A stretch of 64,000 bases of DNA from Seohaeicola saemankumensis (GCF_042678485.1 NZ_JBHTKR010000005.1:186001-250000); one strand, 5' to 3'. Numbered from the stretch's first letter, positions 26,844 through 35,997 are shown. Translations and numbers: made by a program. Notes: generated by a model not told the origin, from the sequence alone.

Positions 26844-27776
26844 ATGCTGACCCAGATCAACGGACTGCACCATGTGACCTCGCTGGCCAGCGGGGCACAA
26901 TCGAACAGTGATTTCTTCACCAAGACCCTCGGCCTGCGCCGCGTCAAGAAAACCGTGAATTTCGACGCGCCCGAGGTCTATCACCTCTACTACGGGGACG
27001 AGATGGGCACGCCCGGCTCGGTCATGACCTATTTCCCCTTCCCAGGTGCGCGCCGCGGCCGCCCCGGCGCGGGCGAGGTCAGCATCACGACCTTCGCGGT
27101 GCCCAAGGGATCGTTGCCCTTCTGGGCCGATCGCCTGGCCACCTTCGATGTCAAGAACATCAAGGCCGAAACCCGCTTCGGTGAAAACCGCCTGCGCTTT
27201 GACGGGCCGGACGGTGACGGCTTCGCCCTAGTCGAGGTCGAGGATGAGCGCACCCCCTGGGAAGGCCAGGGCGTCAGCGCCGAGCATGCGATCCGCGGCT
27301 TTCATTCCGCCGACATGCGCCTGCGCGATGCGGGTGCCAGCGCTGAACTGCTGCGCTTCATGGGCTATGAGAAGATCGACACCGAAGGCGATATCACCCG
27401 CTTCCGCGTACCCGCCGGAAATGGCGCCGATGTCGTGGATATCGAGACGCTGCCGGGTGCCGCCCCCGCCCAGCAGGGCGCAGGCTCGGTGCATCACCTT
27501 GCCTTTTCGGTCACCGACCGCAAGGCGCAGCTTGAGGTACGCAAGGCGCTTCTGGATACCGGCTGGCAGGTCACACCCGTGATCGATCGCGATTATTTCT
27601 GGGCGATCTATTTCCGTACACCCGGCGGCGTTCTGTTCGAAGTGGCAACGAACGAGCCCGGTTTCGACCGGGACGAGGATAGCGCGAACCTGGGCCAGGC
27701 CCTGAAACTTCCCCGCCAGCATGAACATCTGCGCGACGTTCTGGAAAGCCGTTACCTGGAGAAGATCCGTGACTGA
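26844..27776 (+). CDS. VOC-family ring-cleaving dioxygenase (MhqO-like)
   Basis: A 310-residue protein with two vicinal-oxygen-chelate modules. The first begins INGLHHVTSLASGAQSNSDFF, with a His that would bind metal. The second has GSVHHLAFSV and a C-terminal GVLFEVATNEPGF, whose Glu is the usual third ligand. It resembles the LinE/MhqO group, extradiol-type enzymes acting on hydroquinones; substrate is inference. AAAGGAG precedes the ATG at 26844. The stop overlaps the following hydrolase gene by 8 bp. Bacillus mhqO and mhqD encode the same two protein types in a quinone-resistance regulon. Confidence 0.85.
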   Translation: MLTQINGLHHVTSLASGAQSNSDFFTKTLGLRRVKKTVNFDAPEVYHLYYGDEMGTPGSVMTYFPFPGARRGRPGAGEVSITTFAVPKGSLPFWADRLATFDVKNIKAETRFGENRLRFDGPDGDGFALVEVEDERTPWEGQGVSAEHAIRGFHSADMRLRDAGASAELLRFMGYEKIDTEGDITRFRVPAGNGADVVDIETLPGAAPAQQGAGSVHHLAFSVTDRKAQLEVRKALLDTGWQVTPVIDRDYFWAIYFRTPGGVLFEVATNEPGFDRDEDSANLGQALKLPRQHEHLRDVLESRYLEKIRD

Positions 27777-28374
27777 CGCGACCTATATCCATGCCACGAC
27801 GCGGGGGCGCGCAGGTGCGCCCCTGCTGATGACCTTTCATGGCACCGGCGGCAATGAACATCAGTTCCATGGCTTTGCCGAAAGGCTGATCCCCGGCGCA
27901 CATGTCGTCTCGCCGCGCGGTGACGTGCTTGAGGGCGGGATGAGCCGCTATTTCCGCCGCACCGGGGAAGGCGTCTATGACATGGCCGACCTGGAACAGC
28001 GCCGCGAGAAAATGGCGCGCTTCATGCTGGACCAGAAAGCGCGTACCGGGTCCAGCCATCTGGCGGGCCTGGGCTATTCCAACGGGGCCAATATCCTGAT
28101 GGCCGTGGCGCTGGTCCATCCCGACCTGGTGGACCGGATGGTGCTGATGCATCCGCTGATCCCGTGGTCACCCGAACCGCAACCCGGCCTTGCCGGGCGC
28201 CGCATCCTGATCACCGCAGGCAAGCGCGATCCGATCTGCCCCGCGCCGATGACCCAGGCCCTTGCCGATTATCTTGTGGATCAGGGCGCCGAGGTGACGC
28301 TGGAATGGCACGCCGGCGGGCATGAGATCACCCAAGGAGAGGTTCAGGCCGTGACGGATTTCATGGCCGGCTGA
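27769..28374 (+). CDS. Alpha/beta hydrolase (phospholipase/carboxylesterase family, MhqD-like)
   Basis: A 201-residue alpha/beta hydrolase. The oxyanion-hole region is LMTFHGTGGNE, the nucleophile elbow is GYSNG in LAGLGYSNGAN, the acid is in AGKRDPICP and the catalytic His is in AGGHEIT. The family includes YpfH/MhqD carboxylesterases. I chose GTG at 27769 with GGAGAA 7 bp upstream; the gene overlaps the dioxygenase by 8 bp. Together the pair may open aromatic rings and hydrolyse the product, but the substrate is unknown. A double hairpin follows. Confidence 0.85.
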   Translation: MTDATYIHATTRGRAGAPLLMTFHGTGGNEHQFHGFAERLIPGAHVVSPRGDVLEGGMSRYFRRTGEGVYDMADLEQRREKMARFMLDQKARTGSSHLAGLGYSNGANILMAVALVHPDLVDRMVLMHPLIPWSPEPQPGLAGRRILITAGKRDPICPAPMTQALADYLVDQGAEVTLEWHAGGHEITQGEVQAVTDFMAG

Positions 28375-28390
28375 CCAAGGCCACAATGAA

Positions 28391-28443
28391 AAGGCCAGCC
28401 GGTTGCACGGCTGGCCTTGCCCCTGTGTTGCAAGGGGGCTTTT
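28391..28443. terminator. Double hairpin terminator between convergent genes
   Basis: A 10-bp stem (AAGGCCAGCC at 28391-28400 with its complement at 28409-28418) is followed at once by GCCCCT...AGGGGGC (28419-28439) and TTTT. It serves the plus-strand hydrolase and possibly the minus-strand DUF465 gene. Confidence 0.75.
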
Positions 28444-28461
28444 CCTGTCATTTCCGGGAGT

Positions 28462-28632
28462 TCAGGCGTTAGCGCTCAAACGCTCGATTTCTTCTTTCAG
28501 GCGAAGCTTCTGTTTCTTGAGAGTGGCAATTTCGGCGGTGCTGATGCCCGGGGCGCGCTGCGCCTCTTCAACCTTTTCCGAGAGCGTGCGGTGTTTCTTC
28601 TTCAGTTCTTCGACATGGGAACTCAAGCTCAT
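28462..28632 (-). CDS. DUF465 (YdcH-like) small coiled-coil protein
   Basis: A 56-residue, highly charged helical protein (VEELKKKHRTLSEKVEEAQ...LKKQKLRLKEEIERL), the two-helix hairpin of the DUF465/YdcH family. The role is unknown; it is cytoplasmic. The ATG at 28632 is preceded by GAGGAG. It is a single-gene unit with 129 bp upstream before the end of the methyltransferase gene. Confidence 0.88.
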   Translation of the reverse strand: MSLSSHVEELKKKHRTLSEKVEEAQRAPGISTAEIATLKKQKLRLKEEIERLSANA

Positions 28633-28761
28633 GGGCAGTCTCCTCTCCAATGTAACAACTACAAGACAAGTGCATCACAGATTCGTCTACAAGTCACGCT
28701 GCGCCCGCAGCATCCGGCAAAGAATTTCCAACGCATTTGATACAGCGCAGGGTGGCGCCAC

Positions 28762-29514
28762 TCAAAACGGCAGGGCCGCGCCGTCCCGCAGCACAGAGGT
28801 GACCAGCGCGGTATAGTCGTCGCGGTCCCCGTCATGGGTGGCCCCTTCGTGCATCAGCACCGGATCCAGCAGCCGGAACGCGGCGCGCCCGCCCTTGCGG
28901 CCACGGATCAGCACCAGCTGTGCCGCACGCCCCCGGCGCGGCGCAAAGGGCAGCACCTCGACCGATCCCAGCCGCTGCGTCATCACCGCGATCAACTCGG
29001 GCAAACGCTCCGCCCGCTGGATGAATGTCACGTGACCCCCATCGACAACCCGGCGCGCGGCAACCTCTACCCAGTCGGCCAGGGCGGTGCCCTCACCAAG
29101 GGCCGTTTCGCGCCCCTTGTCGCGTGCTGGCATGCTCCGGTCTCGCTGGAAATAGGGCGGGTTGGCGATCACATGATCGAATTGCCGCTGGCGCAAGCTG
29201 CCGGGAAGATGTGTCAGATCGGCGGTTTCCACATGCAGCGCATGACCCGTCTGCGCGGCATTGCGCCGCGCCAGGTAGGCATAATCGGCCTGGATCTCGA
29301 CCCCGGCCAGATCCAGCCCCGCCACCCGCGCCGCCAGACACAGCGATGCAACGCCCACGCCGCAACCCAGCTCCAGCACCGACTGGCCCGCGCGCGCCGG
29401 CACCGAGGCGGCCAGCAGGACCGGATCAACACCGGCCCGATAGCCTTGCCGAGGTTGCAGGATCATCAGCCGCCCGCCCAGAAAGGCATCGCGGCTCAGG
29501 TCCGCCTCATCCAT
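28762..29514 (-). CDS. tRNA1(Val) adenine-N6-methyltransferase-like enzyme (TrmN6/YfiC type)
   Basis: A 250-residue SAM-dependent methyltransferase. Motif I is LELGCGVGVASLCLA and the catalytic amino-methyltransferase box is NPPY (VIANPPYF). The N-terminal AFLGGRLMILQPRQGYRAGVDPVLLAAS is typical of the TrmN6-like group that methylates adenine in tRNA. The exact substrate is not proven. I chose ATG at 29514 (MDEADLSRDAF), which overlaps the DUF2007 gene by 8 bp; an ATG 15 bp upstream is also in frame. Neither has a strong ribosome-binding site, so translational coupling to the upstream gene is likely. Confidence 0.82.
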   Translation of the reverse strand: MDEADLSRDAFLGGRLMILQPRQGYRAGVDPVLLAASVPARAGQSVLELGCGVGVASLCLAARVAGLDLAGVEIQADYAYLARRNAAQTGHALHVETADLTHLPGSLRQRQFDHVIANPPYFQRDRSMPARDKGRETALGEGTALADWVEVAARRVVDGGHVTFIQRAERLPELIAVMTQRLGSVEVLPFAPRRGRAAQLVLIRGRKGGRAAFRLLDPVLMHEGATHDGDRDDYTALVTSVLRDGAALPF

Positions 29515-29722
29515 CGGGACCCATGCCATTATCTATGATCACCCGCAGGGCGGCGTCATAATCGTCCGCATGCACCATCAGGCGGCGCGGCAGGATACCG
29601 ATACTGCCTTCAAGGACGCTCATGTTTACGTCGATTTCAAAGCAGTCTATACCCTCGCCCTGAAGCAGGGATATCGCCATCGCCATCGAGACCGGATTGT
29701 TGGTGCGCATCAGCTGTTTCAT
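29507..29722 (-). CDS. DUF2007 domain protein
   Basis: A 71-residue protein matching the DUF2007 (putative signal-transducing or PII-like interaction) pattern: MKQLMRTNNPVSMAMAISLLQGEGIDCFEIDVNMS, then a basic stretch ILPRRLMVHADDYDAALRVI. It is cytoplasmic and of unknown function. Its end overlaps the methyltransferase gene, and its start is 55 bp from the divergent polyprenyl synthase gene, so the two share a promoter region. Confidence 0.85.
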   Translation of the reverse strand: MKQLMRTNNPVSMAMAISLLQGEGIDCFEIDVNMSVLEGSIGILPRRLMVHADDYDAALRVIIDNGMGPDG

Positions 29723-29777
29723 AAAGGGCAGATAAGAGCATGGTGTGCGATTTGTCGACCCGTGCAGCAGGGAAAAC

Positions 29778-30791
29778 ATGAGCCTCGACCGCGCCACGGC
29801 AACCGCCGCCACCAAACCGCATGAACTTCTGGCCAACCACCTTGCCGCAGGCATGGAGGCGGTCAATGCGCTGATCGCAGAGCGTATGGCCTCGGAACAT
29901 GCGCCGCGCATTCCGCAGGTCACGGCGCATCTGGTGGGTGCCGGCGGCAAGCGCCTGCGCCCGATGCTGACCCTCGCCGCGGCCGAGCTTTGCGGCTATG
30001 ATGGCCCCTTCCACGTGCATCTGGCGGCGACCGTGGAATTCATTCACACGGCCACGCTGCTGCATGACGATGTCGTGGACGAAAGCGCGCAACGGCGCGG
30101 CCGGCCCACGGCGAACCTGCTGTGGGACAACAAGTCATCGGTTCTGGTGGGCGATTACCTCTTTGCCCGTGCCTTCCAGCTGATGGTGGAACCGGGCAAT
30201 CTGCGGGTGCTGGAAATCCTGTCCAATGCCGCCGCCACCATCGCCGAGGGTGAGGTGCTGCAACTCAGCGCGGCACAGGATCTCAAGACAGATGAAGGCA
30301 TCTACCTCAAGGTGGTACGCGGCAAGACGGCTGCGCTGTTTTCCGCCGCAACCGAAGCGGGCGGCGTCCTGGCCGGGGCAGACCCGGCGCAGGTGCAGGC
30401 GCTGTTCGATTATGGCGATGCCCTTGGGATTGCCTTCCAGATCGTCGATGACCTGCTGGATTACGAGGGCGACAGCGGCGCGACCGGCAAGAATGTCGGT
30501 GACGACTTCCGCGAACGCAAGCTGACCCTGCCCGTGATCAAGGCCGTGGCGCTGGCCACCCCCGAAGAACGCGCCTTCTGGTCGCGCACCATCGAAAAGG
30601 GCGATCAGCACGAGGGCGATCTGGATCATGCCATCACCCTCATGCGCCATCATGGCACGCTTGTGGCGACGCGCCGCGATGCGCTGGACTGGGCCGACCG
30701 CGCCAAGGGCGCGATGGAGACCCTGCCTGATCATCCGCTGCGTCAGATGTTGGTGGATCTGGCCGATTACGTGGTCGCCCGTCTGCGCTGA
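29778..30791 (+). CDS. ispB: Long-chain polyprenyl diphosphate synthase (ubiquinone side chain)
   Basis: A 337-residue trans-prenyltransferase. Both aspartate-rich motifs are present: LLHDDVVDES and IVDDLLDYEGD. Further signatures are GGKRLRPML for substrate binding, GRPTANLLWDN and GDYLFARAF. The small residues before the first motif (EFIHTATLLHDD) fit a long-chain synthase, octaprenyl to decaprenyl; ubiquinone-10 would be expected in this group, but chain length cannot be read directly. The ATG at 29778 follows AGGGA. It is convergent with ispE, and ubiA, which uses its product, is at 60 kb. Confidence 0.92.
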   Translation: MSLDRATATAATKPHELLANHLAAGMEAVNALIAERMASEHAPRIPQVTAHLVGAGGKRLRPMLTLAAAELCGYDGPFHVHLAATVEFIHTATLLHDDVVDESAQRRGRPTANLLWDNKSSVLVGDYLFARAFQLMVEPGNLRVLEILSNAAATIAEGEVLQLSAAQDLKTDEGIYLKVVRGKTAALFSAATEAGGVLAGADPAQVQALFDYGDALGIAFQIVDDLLDYEGDSGATGKNVGDDFRERKLTLPVIKAVALATPEERAFWSRTIEKGDQHEGDLDHAITLMRHHGTLVATRRDALDWADRAKGAMETLPDHPLRQMLVDLADYVVARLR

Positions 30792-30808
30792 GCCCGCGCT
30801 GCCTTGCG

Positions 30809-30830
30809 TTTCTTCTTGCCTTAAATATCC
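30809..30830 (-). repeat. Copy 3 of the 22-bp post-stop element (GGA subtype)
   Basis: On the minus strand it begins GGATATTT and ends GCAAGAAGAAA, 38 bp past the ispE stop. It is identical to copy 4 except at two positions. Confidence 0.6.
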
Positions 30831-30868
30831 CCGCCGGAGGCATCTGCCCCCGCGGCAAAGGGCAACGC

Positions 30869-31720
30869 CTAGCGCAGGCGCACGGCCCGCACCCACCACC
30901 CCGGCCGCGCCAGCGATGTGGCGGCAAGGCCCGCGGCCTGTGCATCGGCATAAAGCCCGAAACAGGTCGCACCCGATCCCGACATCCGCGCCAGAAGGCA
31001 GCCATCCGTCGCGGCAATCGCCGCGATCACCTGCCCCACGACGGGTGCGGCGGCAATGGCCGCGGCCTGCATGTCATTGCGCTGCCCTGCCAGCCAACCG
31101 GCAAGCGTTGCGGCATCGCCCCACACCGGCAGCACCGCAGGCATCGGCGGGTTGTCCTTGCGCGCAAGGCTGCGAAAGATCGTGGCGGTCGACACGGCCA
31201 CACCGGGATTGACCAGAACAGCATGCAGCGGGGGCAGATCCTCGACCGGGTCCACCTGCTCGCCGATCCCGCGCATCCGCGCGGCCCGCGCCCGCAGGCA
31301 GACCGGCACATCCGCCCCCAGCGACAGACCCTGATCTGTGGGCAGACCCATGTCAGGCCGCAAAGCCACGATCCCGCGCAGCACCGCCGCAGCATCCGCC
31401 GATCCGCCACCGATCCCCGCCGCCGCAGGCAGGTGCTTGTCCAGCCGGATATCAAGCGCAACGCCCATGCTGGCGGCTGCGCGCAACACAAGGTTCTCGG
31501 GGCCCGTGGGCACAGCCTGCGCCATCGGCCCCGCCACATGCAGCGCAGGCGCATCCGCCGGTGTCAGCGTCAGGCGGTCGCCCAGATCGGCAAAGACCAC
31601 CAGACTATCCAGCAAGTGATAGCCATCGGCGCGCTGTCCGGTGACATGCAGTGTCAGGTTGATCTTGGCCGGGGCCAGCTCCTCATGGCGGCCCTTGGGC
31701 ACGCCATCGTCAGTTGCCAT
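30869..31720 (-). CDS. ispE: 4-diphosphocytidyl-2-C-methyl-D-erythritol kinase
   Basis: A 283-residue GHMP kinase of the MEP isoprenoid pathway, which phosphorylates the 2-hydroxyl of CDP-ME. It has the N-terminal APAKINLTLHVTGQRADGYH, the ATP loop PAAAGIGGGSADAAAVLR and the C-terminal MSGSGATCFGL. The length is normal. The ATG at 31720 overlaps the 3' end of the TPR gene by 11 bp, so the two are co-transcribed. Together with the convergent polyprenyl synthase gene it forms an isoprenoid pair. Confidence 0.95.
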   Translation of the reverse strand: MATDDGVPKGRHEELAPAKINLTLHVTGQRADGYHLLDSLVVFADLGDRLTLTPADAPALHVAGPMAQAVPTGPENLVLRAAASMGVALDIRLDKHLPAAAGIGGGSADAAAVLRGIVALRPDMGLPTDQGLSLGADVPVCLRARAARMRGIGEQVDPVEDLPPLHAVLVNPGVAVSTATIFRSLARKDNPPMPAVLPVWGDAATLAGWLAGQRNDMQAAAIAAAPVVGQVIAAIAATDGCLLARMSGSGATCFGLYADAQAAGLAATSLARPGWWVRAVRLR

Positions 31721-33422
31721 TCGCGACCTGTTTCAGGGGGGCGGCACCTTCTTCGGCAAGCACCGCATCCAACCCGACCTCAAGCTTGCGGCGGATACGG
31801 GTTGCATCCTTCTCCTCGGGATCAAAGGACAGCGCGCGGGTCCACTGGAAACGCGCCTCGCGGAAGCGCCCCACGGACCACAGGACATCGCCAAGGTGAT
31901 CGTTCACGATCGGATCCACCGGCATCAGTTCGGCCGCGCGTTCCATGTGCACGATGGCTTCCTCGTAGCGGCCAAGCCGGTAGAGCACCCAGCCAAGGCT
32001 GTCCACGATATAGCCACTGTCGGGACGCGCCGCGACAGCGCGTTCGATCATGTCGAGCGCCTCGTCCAGCTTCATCTGCTTTTCCACCAGGGAATACCCC
32101 AGGTAGTTCAGAACCTGCGGCTGATCGGGGTTCAGATCCAGCGCCTTGCGGAAATCGGCCTCGGCCTTGTCCCAGTTGTCCTGGCGTTCATGCGCGATGG
32201 CACGGGCGTAATGGATGAACCACTGGCTTTGATCTTCGGCAGGGTAAAGCGCCAGCGCCTTGTCATAGGCGGTCACCGCATCCGCGAACCGCTCCATCTG
32301 GCGCATCAGATCGCCCAGGGTCACATGGACGATGGCCAGGTCCGCATGGCTGCGCACCAGCTGTTCCAGCACCTCGACCGCGGCATCGACGCGGTCCAGA
32401 CGGCGCAGCGCCTCGGCGCGGCCAAGTTCGGCGGCATGAAAGGACGGATCACTGGCGGGCACCTGCCTGTAGGTCTCGACCGCCAGTTCAAAGCGTTCCA
32501 TCGATTCCAGAAGCGAGGCGGTCATCAGCAGCGCATCGGTATGTTCGGGCCGCAGATAGGTGGCGACGCGGGCATAGAGCAGGGTATATTCATCCCCGGC
32601 CTCGCGGCGCAGGAAGGCCGAGACCGAGAAATAGACCTCGGCGATACCGTCCACCGGATCGCCGATCAGGGTGAAGGGCAGCACTTCGTCGTTGGCCAGC
32701 GCGACGCGCATCGCGGCCAGGGCCGGGTCAAGATCGGTGCCGAACATCTCGTCCAGCAGAGCCACGGCATCGGCGTCACGATCCAGCTGGCTGAGGATCT
32801 GCGCCCTCGCAATCGCGGCCCGGCGGGTCAGCAGCAAGGGGCCAGCCGCATCCGAGGCCATCAGCGCCTCTGCCCCCTCGAAATCGCCCACCATCGCAAG
32901 CGCAAGCGCCTTGTGATAGCTGGCGAAGGGACCAAGCCCCGGCTGGTTTGCCAGATCGTCAAAAGACTTGAGGGCGGCGGACACATCGCCCTTGCCCATA
33001 TGCGCCCAGGCGGTCGTCAGCCCATCGACAAGCGGGCCGGTGCCGCGCCCGTCAGCCATCCGGGACAGCAGCGCCTCGAAATTACCGGACTTCGCCTCGG
33101 TGGCGCCAAGGATCATGCTGGCGATCTGGCTTTCCAGCCCCTCGGCCTCCATCCGCTGCGCGATCGGCAGCGCGCGGTCCAGATCACCCAGCGACAGAAA
33201 GGACAGCGCCGCGTTTTCCAGGATCATCGGGTTCGCCGGATCGCGTGTCAGGGCCAGTGTGAAATATTCTGCCGCAGACCTGTAGTCGCCCATCAGCACG
33301 GCTTGGCGCGCGGCCAGGTAAGCACCGGTATTCGGTTCGGCCCGCACCGGGGCGCCTCCAACCAGAAGGGCGGTCCATACCGCCAGGGCCAGTGATCGTC
33401 CTGCCCAAATCCTGCCCGCCAA
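31710..33422 (-). CDS. Exported tetratricopeptide-repeat protein
   Basis: A 570-residue protein with an N-terminal signal peptide (about residues 1-28, cleavage after APVRA) followed by a TPR superhelix along its whole length. Clear units are YLAARQAVLMGDYRSAAEYFTLALTRDPANP, FADAVTAYDKALALYPAE, KAEADFRKALDLNPDQP and EAIVHMERAAELMPVDP. It probably acts as a periplasmic scaffold; partners are unknown. I chose a TTG start at 33422 because GGGAGG lies 7 bp upstream and it gives a proper signal peptide; no ATG fits. ispE overlaps its 3' end. Confidence 0.85.
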   Translation of the reverse strand: MAGRIWAGRSLALAVWTALLVGGAPVRAEPNTGAYLAARQAVLMGDYRSAAEYFTLALTRDPANPMILENAALSFLSLGDLDRALPIAQRMEAEGLESQIASMILGATEAKSGNFEALLSRMADGRGTGPLVDGLTTAWAHMGKGDVSAALKSFDDLANQPGLGPFASYHKALALAMVGDFEGAEALMASDAAGPLLLTRRAAIARAQILSQLDRDADAVALLDEMFGTDLDPALAAMRVALANDEVLPFTLIGDPVDGIAEVYFSVSAFLRREAGDEYTLLYARVATYLRPEHTDALLMTASLLESMERFELAVETYRQVPASDPSFHAAELGRAEALRRLDRVDAAVEVLEQLVRSHADLAIVHVTLGDLMRQMERFADAVTAYDKALALYPAEDQSQWFIHYARAIAHERQDNWDKAEADFRKALDLNPDQPQVLNYLGYSLVEKQMKLDEALDMIERAVAARPDSGYIVDSLGWVLYRLGRYEEAIVHMERAAELMPVDPIVNDHLGDVLWSVGRFREARFQWTRALSFDPEEKDATRIRRKLEVGLDAVLAEEGAAPLKQVANGN

Positions 33423-33523
33423 TACCTTGCCTCCCGGTTGATGCCAGCCTGTTCTGCGGGCCGCGCCCGAGCAGACCTTGTGGCCTTTTGTCAAAACCTA
33501 ACGCTTCTGCCGCCAAACGCAAT

Positions 33524-33548
33524 GAGAGGCGGCAATTCGCCGCCTCTC
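33524..33548 (-). terminator. Hairpin terminator after the ETF-QO gene
   Basis: A perfect 10-bp stem, GAGAGGCGGC (33524-33533) with GCCGCCTCTC (33539-33548), loop AATTC, 52 bp past the ETF-QO stop. It is followed on the minus strand by a weak TTGCGTTT stretch. It separates ETF-QO from the TPR-ispE unit. Confidence 0.65.
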
Positions 33549-33600
33549 TGATCAGGTTTCCGCCGTAAAACGCGCCATTCGCGCCCCTTGCGGACAGGTG

Positions 33601-35250
33601 TCACATGTTGGGGTAGTTCGGCCCGTCGCCACCCTGCGGGGTGGCCCAGTTGATATTCTGGCTGGGATCCTTGATGTCACAGGTCTTGCAGTGCACGCAG
33701 TTCTGGAAGTTGATCACGAAACGCGGATCCTTGCCTTCCTCTGCGACCACCTCGTAGACGCCAGCCGGGCAATAGCGCTGCGCGGGTTCGTCATATTTCG
33801 GCAAGTTGACCGCGATCGGCACGGACGCATCGCGCAGTTGCAGATGGCACGGCTGGCTTTCCTCGTGATTGGTCATTGAGAAGCTGACATTGGTCAGACG
33901 ATCGAAGGACAGCTTGCCGTCGGGCTTGGGATAGGCGATCGGCTTGTGCTTGTCGGCAGGCTCGGTCGCGGCGGCATCGGTCTTGCCATGGCCCAGCGTG
34001 CCGAACAGCGAAAAGCCAAGCGTGTTGGTCCACATGTCCATGCCACCCAGCGCAAGGCTGGCGGTCAGGCCGTATTTCGACCAGAGCGGTTTGACGTTGC
34101 GTACTTTCTTGAGGTCTTTTCCGATCGCGCCAGTCCGCACCTCGGTCTCATAGGCGGTCAGTTCGTCGCTGGAACGCCCCGCCGTGATCGCCTCGAACGC
34201 GGCTTCCGCCGCCGCCTTGCCCGACAGCATGGCATTATGGTTGCCCTTGATGCGCGGCACGTTGACCATGCCGACCGAACAGCCCAGCAGCGCCACGCCC
34301 GGCGCCACCATCTTGGGCATCGACTGATACCCGCCCTCGGAAATCGCGCGCGCGCCGTAAGCCACGCGCTTGCCGCCCTTCAGAAGCTCGGCCACCATCG
34401 GGTGATGCTTGAAGCGCTGGAATTCCATGTAGGGGAACAGATGCGGGTTCTTGTAATTCAGGTGCACCACGAAACCCACGTAGACCTGGTTGTTCTCGAG
34501 GTGATAGATGAACGACCCGCCGCCCGCATTGGCGCCCAGCGGCCAGCCCATCGTATGGGTCACGGTGCCGATCCGGTGCTTTGCGGGGTCGATTTCCCAG
34601 ATTTCCTTCATGCCAAGGCCGAATTTCTGCGGCTCCTTGCCTTTGGACAGATCGTATTTCGCGATCACTTCCTTGGCCAGCGACCCGCGCACACCTTCGG
34701 ACAGGAAAACATATTTGCCGTGCAGCTCCATCCCCGGCTCATAGGCATCGCCCATCGACCCGTCGGGGTTGCGGCCGAATTCGCCCGCGACCACGCCCTT
34801 GACCTCGCCAGCGTCGCCGTAAACCAGCGCGGAACAGGACATGCCGGGGAAAATCTCGACCCCCAGCGCCTCGGCCTGTTCGGCCATCCAGCGGCAGACA
34901 TTACCCATCGACACGATATAATTGCCGTGGTTGTTCATCAGCGGCGGCATCGGCCAGTTGGGGATGCGGATCTCGCCCGCCTCGCCCAGCATGTAGAAAT
35001 TGTCCTCGGTCACAGGCACGTTCAGCGGCGCGCCCTTGGCTTTCCAGTCAGGGATCAGCGCATCCAGACCGCAGGGGTCCAGCACCGCGCCAGACAGGAT
35101 ATGCGCGCCCACTTCCGAGCCTTTTTCCAGAACGACCACGTTCAGGTCGGCATCCAGCTGCTTCAGCCGGATCGCCGCCGACAGGCCCGCGGGACCCGCG
35201 CCCACGATGACGACATCATATTCCATGGTTTCGCGTGTGATATCCGACAT
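33601..35250 (-). CDS. Electron-transfer flavoprotein-ubiquinone oxidoreductase
   Basis: A 549-residue inner-membrane-associated flavoprotein that passes electrons from reduced ETF to ubiquinone during fatty-acid and amino-acid oxidation. The N-terminal FAD loop is VVIVGAGPAGLSAAI. The middle contains the quinone-binding region (GWPLGANAGGGSFIYHLE, GGYQSMPKMVAPGVALLG). The C-terminus holds the 4Fe-4S cysteines (YCPAGVYE and NCVHCKTCDIKDP). GGAAGGGG precedes the ATG. This enzyme would take the electrons from the large acyl-CoA dehydrogenase at 41 kb. A hairpin terminator follows. Confidence 0.96.
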   Translation of the reverse strand: MSDITRETMEYDVVIVGAGPAGLSAAIRLKQLDADLNVVVLEKGSEVGAHILSGAVLDPCGLDALIPDWKAKGAPLNVPVTEDNFYMLGEAGEIRIPNWPMPPLMNNHGNYIVSMGNVCRWMAEQAEALGVEIFPGMSCSALVYGDAGEVKGVVAGEFGRNPDGSMGDAYEPGMELHGKYVFLSEGVRGSLAKEVIAKYDLSKGKEPQKFGLGMKEIWEIDPAKHRIGTVTHTMGWPLGANAGGGSFIYHLENNQVYVGFVVHLNYKNPHLFPYMEFQRFKHHPMVAELLKGGKRVAYGARAISEGGYQSMPKMVAPGVALLGCSVGMVNVPRIKGNHNAMLSGKAAAEAAFEAITAGRSSDELTAYETEVRTGAIGKDLKKVRNVKPLWSKYGLTASLALGGMDMWTNTLGFSLFGTLGHGKTDAAATEPADKHKPIAYPKPDGKLSFDRLTNVSFSMTNHEESQPCHLQLRDASVPIAVNLPKYDEPAQRYCPAGVYEVVAEEGKDPRFVINFQNCVHCKTCDIKDPSQNINWATPQGGDGPNYPNM

Positions 35251-35499
35251 GGCAGGCCCCTTCCGACAGTGCGCGCAATAAAATTGCCGCGATGGTTACC
35301 GCGCCGCAGCATTGCACGTCAATCGCGACACGACGTTACATGCGCCGAAAGCGCTGTTCAGGGGCAGATTGGCACTGTTGCGCCGCATCATGGCTTCGAC
35401 TATTGCAATGCCTGTGCGCCCTGGGGCAGGGTGTAGCGCACCGAGGCGCAATTGCAAACCCGACCCCTTCCCGCAGACCAGTTAGACGGAACCCGTTCG

Positions 35500-35970
35500 A
35501 TGGAAAAGATACCCATGACCCGCGCAGGTCACGCAGCACTTGAGGCCGAGTTGAAACAGCTCAAATCCGTCGAGCGTCCCGCCATCATCAAGGCGATTGC
35601 CGAAGCGCGCGAGCATGGTGACCTGTCCGAGAACGCGGAATATCATTCGGCGCGCGAAAAGCAGTCCTTCATCGAAGGCCGCATCAAGGAGCTTGAGGGT
35701 ATCATTTCGCTGGCCGAGGTGATCGACCCCAAATCCCTGTCCGGCGCGATCAAGTTCGGTGCGACCGTGACGCTTGTGGATGAGGATACGGACGAGGAAA
35801 AGACCTGGCAGATCGTTGGCGAACATGAGGCCAGCATCGAAAAAGGGCTGCTCAACATCCGCTCGCCCATCGCGCGTGCCCTGATCGGCAAGGATGAGGG
35901 CGATTCCGTCGAGGTGCGTACACCGGGCGGTGAGAAGTCTTACGAGATTGTAAAGATCGCCTATATCTGA
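35500..35970 (+). CDS. greA: Transcript cleavage factor GreA
   Basis: A 156-residue factor that rescues backtracked RNA polymerase. An N-terminal antiparallel coiled coil (about residues 10-75) has the acidic tip DLSENAEYHSA, where Asp and Glu act in the secondary channel. The C-terminal globular domain ends LIGKDEGDSVEVRTPGGEKSYEIVKI. The ATG at 35500 (MEKIPMTRAGHAALE) is the family start. The 249 bp upstream, back to the ETF-QO start, hold no gene that I can support; I see a GTAGCGCA string but no tRNA structure. The next gene follows after 27 bp. Confidence 0.96.
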   Translation: MEKIPMTRAGHAALEAELKQLKSVERPAIIKAIAEAREHGDLSENAEYHSAREKQSFIEGRIKELEGIISLAEVIDPKSLSGAIKFGATVTLVDEDTDEEKTWQIVGEHEASIEKGLLNIRSPIARALIGKDEGDSVEVRTPGGEKSYEIVKIAYI

Positions 35971-35997
35971 CCCGTTTTTGCAGGGAATAACTGGCTC

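Noticed and set aside
35430..35480. tRNA-like string (GGGTGTAGCGCACCGAGGC) upstream of greA
   Set aside because: Only the first dozen bases resemble the start of a proline tRNA. There is no anticodon stem, no T arm and no acceptor complement.
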